A DNA stretch of 6,508 bases from Prevotella sp. UBA746 (GCA_002298545.1 DBKQ01000077.1:5184-11691); one strand, 5' to 3'. Numbered from the stretch's first letter, positions 1-5,976 are shown. A program made the numbers and translations. Notes: generated by a model not told the origin, from the letters alone.

Positions 1-1019
1 TACCCTTGATGGGACAAACCCTTGATGAACTGAAAGAAACGGCACGCCAGCTTGGTATGCCCGCCTTTACCGGTGGGCAGATGGCAAAATGGCTGTATGG
101 CAAAGGGGTAAGGAGTATCGACGAGATGACAAACATATCCAAGGCTAACCGCGAGAAGATGAAGGAGACATACACCGTTGGCTGTATGGAACCGCTGGAT
201 TGCCAGAAGTCGGTAGACGGAACTATAAAATACCTTTTCCCTACGGCAAGCGGAAAATTCGTCGAGACGGTATATATCCCCGACGGCGACCGCGCTACGC
301 TCTGCGTCTCGTCGCAGGTAGGCTGCAAGATGAACTGCCTGTTCTGTCAGACTGGCAAGCAGGGGTTCGAGGGAAACCTCACGGCAGCGGATATCCTTAA
401 CCAGATTTATACGTTGCCGGAGAGAGAAAAGCTTACCAATATCGTTTTCATGGGACAGGGAGAACCGATGGACAATCTCGACAACGTGCTGAAGGTAACA
501 CGTATCATGACTGCCGACTACGGTTTTGCATGGAGCCCGAAAAGAATAACTGTGAGCAGCGTGGGAGTAAGAAACAAACTCAAGCGCTTCCTCGATGAGA
601 GCGAATGTCATGTGGCAATAAGCATGCACTCGCCGATACCGGAACAGCGCGCCATGCTGATGCCGGCAGAAAAGGGAATGTCGATAAAGGATGTCGTGGC
701 ACTCATGCATCAGTATGACTTCACGCATCAGCGACGACTGTCGTTCGAATATATCGTGTTTGGTGGCGTCAACGACTCGATGCTCCATGCGCGGGAGATA
801 GTAAAACTCGTGGAAGGACTGGAATGTCGCGTAAATCTTATCCGTTTCCATCAGATACCGAATGTAGACCTGCATGGGGCAACGGACGAGAAAATGGAGT
901 CTTTCCGCGACTATCTGACGAAACATGGCGTGTTCACAACGATAAGGGCAAGTCGCGGACAGGATATCTGGGCTGCCTGCGGACTGCTGAGCACTAAGAG
1001 AATGAGAAATGAAGAATGA
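1..1019 (+). CDS. rlmN: RlmN, dual-specificity 23S rRNA / tRNA adenine-C2 methyltransferase (radical SAM), 5' partial
   Basis: Cytoplasmic radical-SAM enzyme that methylates C2 of A2503 in 23S rRNA and A37 in some tRNAs (known of the family). Numbering from the TTG at position 6, the [4Fe-4S] cluster motif is C107-x3-C111-x2-C114 (VGCKMNCLFC). The methyl-carrying and resolving cysteines expected from E. coli C118 and C355 correspond to C100 (ATLCVSSQ) and C325 (DIWAACGLL). GEPMDN (152-157) is the SAM-binding GEP motif. The sequence is intact to the family's normal end. ATG at 9 is possible, but the frame is open to the window edge and reads P-L-M-G-Q-T-L, and as I recall Bacteroidetes homologues have a similar PLLGMTL a few residues after the start, so the true start is probably just upstream. 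The last residues (MRNEE) and the TGA are made of 7-bp repeat units. The gene is followed by 112 bp before pdxA. Confidence 0.96.
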   Translation, partial: PLMGQTLDELKETARQLGMPAFTGGQMAKWLYGKGVRSIDEMTNISKANREKMKETYTVGCMEPLDCQKSVDGTIKYLFPTASGKFVETVYIPDGDRATLCVSSQVGCKMNCLFCQTGKQGFEGNLTAADILNQIYTLPEREKLTNIVFMGQGEPMDNLDNVLKVTRIMTADYGFAWSPKRITVSSVGVRNKLKRFLDESECHVAISMHSPIPEQRAMLMPAEKGMSIKDVVALMHQYDFTHQRRLSFEYIVFGGVNDSMLHAREIVKLVEGLECRVNLIRFHQIPNVDLHGATDEKMESFRDYLTKHGVFTTIRASRGQDIWAACGLLSTKRMRNEE

Positions 1020-1028
1020 AGAATGAAA
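1001..1028 (+). repeat. Tandem 7-bp repeat, AATGAAG type, 4 units
   Basis: Four consecutive 7-bp units: AATGAGA (1001-1007), AATGAAG (1008-1014), AATGAAG (1015-1021) and AATGAAA (1022-1028). The first two and a half units are the last codons and the TGA stop of rlmN; the rest is intergenic. Seven is not a multiple of three, so changes in unit number would move the stop codon and alter the RlmN tail. The units are read directly from the sequence; any function is unknown. Confidence 0.8.
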
Positions 1029-1039
1029 GTATGCTTTAG

Positions 1040-1102
1040 TTCTCCCAGTTCTCCCAGAACTCCCAGAACTCCTAGAACTCCCATTTCTCCCATTACTCCC
1101 AT
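1040..1102 (+). repeat. Tandem 9-bp repeat, WWCTCCCAK, 7 units
   Basis: Seven back-to-back 9-bp units fill 63 bp without a gap: TTCTCCCAG twice, AACTCCCAG, AACTCCTAG, AACTCCCAT, TTCTCCCAT and TACTCCCAT. The core CTCCCA is constant except for one C to T in unit 4. The array lies in the 112-bp rlmN-pdxA spacer, 11 bp after the 7-bp array. It is strongly strand-asymmetric: pyrimidine-rich on the + strand, where the 7-bp array is purine-rich. It is not CRISPR (no spacers) and has no dyad symmetry. The period of 9 creates a repetitive (MG-V/E-L/M) reverse-strand reading frame that I regard as a shadow. Confidence 0.88.
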
Positions 1103-1131
1103 CCCAACTAAATAATAAAAACAACAAAACA

Positions 1132-2250
1132 ATGGAAAACAGAAAAATAAGAGTTGCCATAACACATGGCGATACAAACGGAATAGGATACGAAGTTATA
1201 TTTAAAACCTTTGCCGAGCCGGCAATGCTTGAATTGTGCACACCGATAATCTACGGTTCACCGAAAGTTGCCGCATACCATCGAAATGCCCTCGGAATAC
1301 AGGCAAATTTCACTATTATAAATAATGTGGAAGATGCTGTAGACGATAAGGTGAACCTGCTCGCCACTTTCGATGATGAAGTGAAGGTGGATATGGGACA
1401 GCCTACGAAGGAAGCCGGCATGGCTGCACTGAAAGCTCTCGACAGGGCTATGGAAGACTATAAGGCGGGACTGTATGACGTGCTCGTAACGGCTCCGATA
1501 AACAAAAACGATATTCAGAGCGATGAATTCCACTTCTGCGGACATACGGAATATATACAGGATAAAGTGGGCGACGGAAAACAGGCTCTCATGATCCTTG
1601 CCGGAGAAACACTGCGCGTGGCTCTCGTTACCACTCATCTGCCAATATCACAGGTGGCTCAGGCTATAACAAAAGAGGCTATAATGGAGAAGGCGCGGAT
1701 ATTCAATGAAGCTCTAAGACGCGACTTCAATGTGGCTTCGCCAAGAATTGCTGTGCTCTCGCTCAATCCGCATGCCGGCGACGGAGGAGTAATAGGTATG
1801 GAGGAGGAAACAGTAATAAAACCTGCTATTCAGGAACTCTCGGATGAGGGCGTTGATGCCTTCGGACCTTTTGCCGCCGACGGATTCTTCGGCCACGGCT
1901 CTTATGACGCCTTCGACGGAGTACTCGCCATGTATCACGACCAGGGGTTGGCTCCATTTAAGACCATCGTGGGGGATGAAGGTGTAAATATTACTGCCGG
2001 ACTGCCTATCGTGCGCACATCGCCAGACCACGGCACGGCATACGACATCGCCGGACGAGGCATCGCTAACGAGGCATCCTTCAGAAATGCCGTTTATAAG
2101 GCTATCGACATTTTCCGTAACCGCAAGGCTTACGATGAGCCGCTCGGCAATCCGCTCAAAAAACTATATCATGAGCGCCGCGACGACAGTGAAAAAGTAC
2201 GTTTTGCCGTGCCGAAGGCTAAGGTTAAAACAACAGAGAACAACGATTAA
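1132..2250 (+). CDS. pdxA: PdxA, 4-hydroxythreonine-4-phosphate dehydrogenase
   Basis: NAD(P)-dependent, divalent-metal-dependent oxidation of 4-phosphohydroxy-L-threonine in the DXP-dependent route to pyridoxal 5'-phosphate; cytoplasmic dimer in known members. The three metal-binding histidines are visible: H138 in CGHTEY, H214 in NPHAGDGG and H269 in MYHDQGL. Other family signatures are GDTNGIGYE (13-21, a variant of the usual GDPAGIGPE), VTAPINK (119-125), GPFAADGFF (245-253) and the C-terminal TSPDHGTAYDIAGRG (296-310). At 372 residues it is longer than the roughly 330 of E. coli PdxA; an extra charged tail after about residue 335 accounts for part of this. The start ATG follows an A-rich leader (AATAATAAAAACAACAAAAC) with no Shine-Dalgarno, usual for the phylum. 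The next gene starts 5 bp after the stop, so the two are probably cotranscribed. Confidence 0.96.
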   Translation: MENRKIRVAITHGDTNGIGYEVIFKTFAEPAMLELCTPIIYGSPKVAAYHRNALGIQANFTIINNVEDAVDDKVNLLATFDDEVKVDMGQPTKEAGMAALKALDRAMEDYKAGLYDVLVTAPINKNDIQSDEFHFCGHTEYIQDKVGDGKQALMILAGETLRVALVTTHLPISQVAQAITKEAIMEKARIFNEALRRDFNVASPRIAVLSLNPHAGDGGVIGMEEETVIKPAIQELSDEGVDAFGPFAADGFFGHGSYDAFDGVLAMYHDQGLAPFKTIVGDEGVNITAGLPIVRTSPDHGTAYDIAGRGIANEASFRNAVYKAIDIFRNRKAYDEPLGNPLKKLYHERRDDSEKVRFAVPKAKVKTTENND

Positions 2251-2255
2251 CGGAA

Positions 2256-3263
2256 ATGAGCAAGAAATACCAAAACGGGTTCTTCCTCTTCGGCATCGTC
2301 GTGCTGATCATTATGCTCACACAACTCGACTACGCCGAGGTGTGGAACGGACTGCAGCGTGCCGGATACTGGTTCTTTGCCGTCCTGGCAATATGGCTCG
2401 GACTCTATGCCATTAACACATTGTCGTGGCTGCTGATAATCCGACAGGGGGGCAAGGGAAAAGACAAAATGCCGTTCAGCTTCGCATGGCTCTATAAAGT
2501 GACGGTGTCGGGCTTTGCCCTCAACTATGCCACTCCTGGCGGACTGATGGGAGGGGAGGCTTACCGAATAATGGAACTCGCACCGAAAATCGGTACCGAG
2601 AGAGCATCATCATCCGTAATACTGTATGTAATGACACATATCTTCAGTCATTTCTGGTTCTGGCTCCTGTCTTCCGTATTGTTCGTGCTTACAGAGCCCG
2701 TGAACGTGGCGACTGGAATAATACTCGCTCTTACGGTGGGCTTCTGCATGCTCGGAATATGGTTCTTTATAAAAGGATACAAAAAGGGACTTGCCTTCCG
2801 TCTGGCATGCTGGCTAAGTCATTTGCCGTGGATAGGAAAATGGGCACAGGGGATGATCAACGACCATAGGGAACAACTGGAAACTGTAGACAGGCAGATT
2901 GCCGCGCTACACCGGCAGAACCCTAAAACATTCGTCTCGGCTGTGCTCCTCGAAATAGCCTGCCGTTTCCTTTCGAGCTTCGAGATAATGTTCGTACTAC
3001 TTGTGGTAATGCCCGACGTGAGCTATTCGGCATGCGTCATAATGCTTGCCTTCACATCACTCTTTGCCAATCTGCTGTTCTTCATCCCATTGCAGCTCGG
3101 CGGAAGGGAAGGCGGTTTCATGATGTCGGCTTCGAGTCTCGCAATAACAGCAAGCAACGGAATATTCGTAGCGCTGATAATAAGGTTAAGGGAACTTATC
3201 TGGACGGCAATAGGATTGCTCCTCATAAAAATGGAGAAGACGGCAAAAGCTATAAAAAAATAA
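2256..3263 (+). CDS. Flippase-like integral membrane protein (lysylphosphatidylglycerol synthase TM-domain / UPF0104 family)
   Basis: Polytopic inner-membrane protein of 335 residues. Hydrophobic segments lie at roughly 9-24, 38-62, 82-96, 118-146, 150-172, 226-252, 258-280 and 296-324, with a hydrophilic loop at about 190-225. The family's two glycine-rich signatures are present: TPGGLMGGEAYRI (93-105) in the first half and PLQLGGREGGFM (278-289) in the second. This is the transmembrane module found at the N-terminus of MprF, where it flips aminoacylated lipid, but here there is no C-terminal synthase domain, so the substrate cannot be read from the sequence; a lipid-linked molecule is an inference. 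The ATG is 5 bp after the pdxA stop, pointing to cotranscription. The stop lies in an A-rich run (TATAAAAAAATAAAAAATAA) and no terminator hairpin is apparent before the next gene. Confidence 0.85.
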   Translation: MSKKYQNGFFLFGIVVLIIMLTQLDYAEVWNGLQRAGYWFFAVLAIWLGLYAINTLSWLLIIRQGGKGKDKMPFSFAWLYKVTVSGFALNYATPGGLMGGEAYRIMELAPKIGTERASSSVILYVMTHIFSHFWFWLLSSVLFVLTEPVNVATGIILALTVGFCMLGIWFFIKGYKKGLAFRLACWLSHLPWIGKWAQGMINDHREQLETVDRQIAALHRQNPKTFVSAVLLEIACRFLSSFEIMFVLLVVMPDVSYSACVIMLAFTSLFANLLFFIPLQLGGREGGFMMSASSLAITASNGIFVALIIRLRELIWTAIGLLLIKMEKTAKAIKK

Positions 3264-3277
3264 AAAATAAGGGCGAA

Positions 3278-3293
3278 TGGCATGATAGTGGAT
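3278..3293 (+). promoter_or_regulatory. Possible sigma-54 -24/-12-like element (weak)
   Basis: TGGCATG-N4-TGGAT resembles the sigma-54 consensus TGGCACG-N4-TTGCW. The -24 half is good (TGGCA), but the -12 half has GA where GC is nearly invariant, and T to G just before it. It lies 28 bp upstream of a sigma-54 activator gene, which would suit autoregulation, but one mismatch is at the most conserved base. Listed as a candidate only. Confidence 0.2.
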
Positions 3294-3302
3294 TTTATTG
3301 TG

Positions 3303-3310
3303 TAATTTTG
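3303..3310 (+). promoter_or_regulatory. Bacteroidetes -7 promoter element, TAATTTTG
   Basis: TAATTTTG fits the TAnnTTTG -7 box of the primary sigma factor in this phylum exactly and sits 10 bp upstream of the ATG of the sigma-54 regulator. No clear TTTG -33 box is found at the usual 19-21 bp spacing, so strength is uncertain. If used, the transcript would have a leader of only a few bases. It would drive the regulator and probably the lptE-TPR-secG genes downstream. Confidence 0.45.
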
Positions 3311-3320
3311 CCGTGGAATT

Positions 3321-4556
3321 ATGAATACATCCGATCTTCAGAAAATAAAACAAAGGTATAGTGTCGTAGGAAACTGCGAAGCTTTAAACCATGCACTGGA
3401 CATCGCCCTCAAGGTGGCGCCCATCGACCTTTCTGTGCTCATTATCGGTGAGAGCGGAGTGGGAAAGGAGATTATACCGAGGATTATACACGACAATTCA
3501 CCAAGAAAAAGAGAAAAGTATTTCGCTATCAACTGTGGTTCAATACCTGAGGGCACAATCGACAGTGAACTCTTCGGACACGAAAAAGGAGCCTTTACAG
3601 GAGCAATAGGCGAGAGTGAAGGATACTTCGGAGTAGCTAACAAAGGTACTATTTTCCTTGATGAAGTGGGAGAACTGCCTCTCGCAACACAGGCACGCCT
3701 GTTGCGTGTGCTGGAGACCGGAGAGTATATTCGGGTAGGTGGACAGAAAATCATGAAGACAGATGTGCGTATCGTTGCTGCAACCAATGTGAACATGCGT
3801 AAGGCGGTAAGCGAAGGGCGTTTCCGGGAGGATCTGTACTATCGTCTGAATACAGTGCCGATACAAATGCCGCCACTTAGAGACAGAGGCGAGGATATAC
3901 TCTTGCTGTTCAGGCTCTTTGCAATGCAGATGGCTGAAAAATACAATCTTCCGAAGATTTCCCTTTCTGAGGAAGCAAAGCAGATAATGCTAAAATACAA
4001 ATGGCCGGGCAATGTAAGACAGCTGAAGAATATAACGGAACAAATGTCGGTATTGTCGCCGGAAAGGGTCCTCTCGGCTGATACTCTGCTTAATTATATT
4101 CCGCGCGACCAAGAGTCTATGCAGCTTGCGAGAGTGGGGCAGAAGGACTCTTCGGAACATTCATACGAAAAGGAAAGGGAAATGCTCTATAAAATTCTCT
4201 ATGAACTGCGTGGAAATGTGGCGGAGCTGAGAAGCGAGGTTGATGAGCTGAGGAAAAAACTCAATCTGCCTGTGGAAACAAAACGCATAGAACAGGTTGA
4301 CAGCAGTTCTACAATGCCAGCCGTGTTTGCTCCACAACAGCATAATATCAATACGCAGAGGGAACAGAACGTACAGGATGCCGTGGCTGAGGAAATATCA
4401 GAGCCGGAATCGCTGAATCTTGAGAACCTGAACAGACACATGCTTGAGAGGGCACTCGAGAAAAATGGCGGAAACCGAAAAAAAGCAGCTCAGGAACTCG
4501 GTATATCTGACCGTACGCTGTATCGAAAAATCAAACAATACGGACTCGAAAAGTAG
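3321..4556 (+). CDS. Sigma-54-dependent transcriptional activator (AAA+ / Fis-type HTH), no receiver domain
   Basis: Enhancer-binding protein that remodels RpoN-RNA polymerase using ATP. The AAA+ domain starts almost at once: Walker A GESGVGKE (43-50), the sigma-54-contacting GAFTGA loop (90-95), Walker B GTIFLDE (109-115), sensor I ATN (154-156), arginine-finger segment FREDLYYRLN (168-177) and sensor II WPGNVRQL (228-235, Q in place of the usual E). A Lys/Glu/Leu-rich stretch at 282-316 looks like a coiled coil, followed by a polar linker to about 365. A Fis-type helix-turn-helix closes the protein (MLERALEKNGGNRKKAAQELG onward, 374-406). There is no N-terminal receiver, GAF or PAS domain, so its activity is not controlled by direct phosphorylation of its own receiver; PspF has a comparable architecture. 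It leads an lptE-TPR-secG cluster, which suggests an envelope-related regulon (inference). Its targets are not visible in this window. Confidence 0.93.
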   Translation: MNTSDLQKIKQRYSVVGNCEALNHALDIALKVAPIDLSVLIIGESGVGKEIIPRIIHDNSPRKREKYFAINCGSIPEGTIDSELFGHEKGAFTGAIGESEGYFGVANKGTIFLDEVGELPLATQARLLRVLETGEYIRVGGQKIMKTDVRIVAATNVNMRKAVSEGRFREDLYYRLNTVPIQMPPLRDRGEDILLLFRLFAMQMAEKYNLPKISLSEEAKQIMLKYKWPGNVRQLKNITEQMSVLSPERVLSADTLLNYIPRDQESMQLARVGQKDSSEHSYEKEREMLYKILYELRGNVAELRSEVDELRKKLNLPVETKRIEQVDSSSTMPAVFAPQQHNINTQREQNVQDAVAEEISEPESLNLENLNRHMLERALEKNGGNRKKAAQELGISDRTLYRKIKQYGLEK

Positions 4557-4605
4557 TATGATGTCCGGTCATGGAAAAAGAATGATAAAGATAGTCTCAC
4601 TGGGA

Positions 4606-5190
4606 ATGAAACAAAGAATAAAAGATAAAAATATATTTTCTTATATATATAATAAAGGTACGCGCGCACCGCGTATATATAATATAGGTATATGCGGCAT
4701 CGTGGCGGCTCTCGTTCTTACCGTTGTCACGGCTTGCAGCATATCTTATAAATTTAACGGGGCAAGTATTGACTACACCAAGACAAAGACAATACAGATT
4801 AATGATTTCCCGATACGTTCAAGCTATGTGTGGGGACCAATGGCAAGCATCTTCAATAATCAGCTGAAGGATGTGTTTGCCAACCATACACGTTTGAGCC
4901 AGGTGAAGAGAAACGGCGACCTGAAGGTGGAAGGTGAGATTACACAGTATTCTCAGCGCAATAAAGCCGTTACGGCACAGGGCGAGTCTGCACAGGTGGA
5001 ACTCTCGATGACGGTAAATGTAAGGTTTACCAACAACATTAACCATAGCGAGGACTTTGAAAGACAGTTCACGGCTACTACAACATACGACAGCCGACAA
5101 TCGCTTAATTCCGTACAGGAAGAGTGTGTAACACAGATGGTAAAGGATATTACAGACCAGATCTTTAACGCCACCGTGGCTAATTGGTAA
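4606..5190 (+). CDS. lptE: LptE-like LPS-assembly lipoprotein
   Basis: Outer-membrane lipoprotein that in known systems plugs the LptD barrel and helps insert LPS. A hydrophobic stretch (IGICGIVAALVLTVVTAC) ends in a lipobox V-T-A-C, the Cys being residue 44 from this start. The mature part begins C-SISYKFNGASIDY, which matches the LptE family in Bacteroidetes, and continues with a mixed alpha/beta body of about 150 residues (INDFPIRSSYVWGP, GDLKVEGEITQYS, MTVNVRFTN). The frame is open back to 4444, inside the sigma-54 gene. ATGs at 4558, 4561 and 4582 are alternatives, but all give an even longer region before the lipobox. With 4606 the n-region is still about 26 residues, unusually long, and contains a 30-bp-offset duplication. 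No ATG lies between 4606 and the lipobox, and a GTG at 4702 is too close to it. The stop is 17 bp before the next ATG. Confidence 0.87.
   Translation: MKQRIKDKNIFSYIYNKGTRAPRIYNIGICGIVAALVLTVVTACSISYKFNGASIDYTKTKTIQINDFPIRSSYVWGPMASIFNNQLKDVFANHTRLSQVKRNGDLKVEGEITQYSQRNKAVTAQGESAQVELSMTVNVRFTNNINHSEDFERQFTATTTYDSRQSLNSVQEECVTQMVKDITDQIFNATVANW
4644..4690 (+). repeat. In-frame direct repeat (17 bp, offset 30 bp) around a GC-rich near-palindrome
   Basis: TATATATAATAAAGGTA (4644-4660) recurs as TATATATAATATAGGTA (4674-4690) with 16 of 17 bases identical. The offset is 30 bp, exactly ten codons, so the LptE N-terminal region reads IYNKG and again IYNIG. Overlapping the end of copy 1 and running into the gap is GGTACGCGCGCACC (4657-4670), a palindrome with one mismatch. 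The run GTACGCGCGCAC (4658-4669) alternates purine and pyrimidine throughout. A perfect 12-bp palindrome, TTATATATATAA, lies at 4641-4652. Confidence 0.75.
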
Positions 5191-5207
5191 TAAAAAACAT
5201 CGGCAAA

Positions 5208-5966
5208 ATGGACTTAAGGCAATTAATAAAACATCCGGAGCTGCTGGACAAGGAGACGCTATACGACTTGCGTTCCCTGGTCGCTCTTTATCCATACTAT
5301 CAGACCGCAAGATTGCTGATGCTGCAAAATCTGTATATTCTTCATAGTCCGTCGTTTGATAAAGAACTCAGAAAGGCTGCTTTCTATCTTACCGACAGAA
5401 AGGTTATCTTCAAACTTGTTGAGGCTGCACACTATAAGCTGCGCAATGCTGAAGAAGAAAATAAAAAATATCATACGTCAACAGAGGAAAACAGAACTAT
5501 TTCTCTTATCGACCAGTTCCTCGATACAATTCCGGAGGACAAGAAAGAGGAGGAGAATAAAAATACGTCAAAACGCAAGCCTACTCCTGCAGACGCAGCC
5601 GTAGACTATGTGTCGTATCTGCTCGAAACTGAAAGCGAGGAGGAGAAAGAACAAAGCGAAAAGGAACCGCACCTGAAGGGACAGAGCCTTATCGACAACT
5701 TTATCAATAACGAAGGTGGAAAAATAGAACTCGCTGAGGCTCCCGACAATCCACCGCCTCTCGACGACAACAAAACAGAAGAAAAAGAGGGGGATGAAGG
5801 AGTCTTTACGGAAACTTTGGCGCGAATTTATATAAAACAAGGGCAATATTCGAAGGCTTTGCAAATAATTAAGCGTTTAAATTTGAATTATCCAAAAAAA
5901 AATGTTTACTTTGCAGACCAAATACGCTTTTTAGAGAAATTAATAATAAATAATAAATACAAATAA
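5208..5966 (+). CDS. Conserved Bacteroidetes protein with acidic low-complexity middle and C-terminal TPR, function unknown
   Basis: 252 residues with three parts. The N-terminus (1-85) is helical-looking and includes a leucine/tyrosine-rich ALYPYYQTARLLMLQNLY (26-43). The middle (82-200) is strongly acidic and Lys/Glu-rich, probably disordered, and carries two similar short motifs, SLIDQFLDTIPE (99-110) and SLIDNFINNEGG (160-171), plus AAVDYVSYLLE (130-140). The C-terminus (200-246) contains a TPR-like helix pair with G-Q-Y-S-K-A-L (212-218) and Y-P-K-K, followed by FADQIRFLEKL. No signal peptide or membrane segment is seen, so it is probably cytoplasmic. The ATG at 5208 is chosen over the TTG at 5184, which would overlap lptE. 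The last 120 bp turn markedly AT-rich, include a run of nine A (5894-5902), and seem to hold the secG promoter. I recall this gene type next to secG in related genomes; a scaffold role is only a guess. Confidence 0.8.
   Translation: MDLRQLIKHPELLDKETLYDLRSLVALYPYYQTARLLMLQNLYILHSPSFDKELRKAAFYLTDRKVIFKLVEAAHYKLRNAEEENKKYHTSTEENRTISLIDQFLDTIPEDKKEEENKNTSKRKPTPADAAVDYVSYLLETESEEEKEQSEKEPHLKGQSLIDNFINNEGGKIELAEAPDNPPPLDDNKTEEKEGDEGVFTETLARIYIKQGQYSKALQIIKRLNLNYPKKNVYFADQIRFLEKLIINNKYK
5882..5913 (+). promoter_or_regulatory. Probable secG promoter inside the TPR gene
   Basis: TTTG (5882-5885) is followed after 20 bp by TTACTTTG (5906-5913). Spacing and -33 box match the phylum's TTTG-N19-21-TAnnTTTG promoter, and the -7 box differs at one base (T for A). 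Transcription would start near 5918-5920, giving secG a leader of nearly 60 nt. The surrounding coding sequence becomes unusually AT-rich, as expected for a promoter embedded in a gene. Confidence 0.5.
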
Positions 5967-5976
5967 CAGAAAGAAA

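Noticed and set aside
1040..1102. CRISPR array
   Set aside because: Units are 9 bp and directly adjacent with no unique spacers, and no cas genes are present.
911..1177. Reverse-strand open frame with a repetitive MG-V-L-G-V-L-G peptide
   Set aside because: The repetition is just the 9-bp tandem array translated backwards; the rest lies antisense to the end of rlmN and start of pdxA, with no sign of a real protein.
3264..3320. Terminator after the flippase-like gene
   Set aside because: A-rich sequence but no inverted repeat that would form a stem; read-through into the regulator remains possible.
3338..3866. Long reverse-strand open frames opposite the sigma-54 regulator
   Set aside because: They are antisense to well conserved AAA+ motifs and show no recognisable domain; typical coding shadows.
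4444..4605. Extension of the lptE frame upstream into the sigma-54 gene
   Set aside because: It would overlap the conserved helix-turn-helix coding region by over 100 bp and place 97 residues before the lipobox. The peptide there is a shadow of the other frame.
4632..4640. lptE promoter at TATATTTTC
   Set aside because: It resembles a -7 box but lacks the final G, and there is no TTTG at the right distance upstream.
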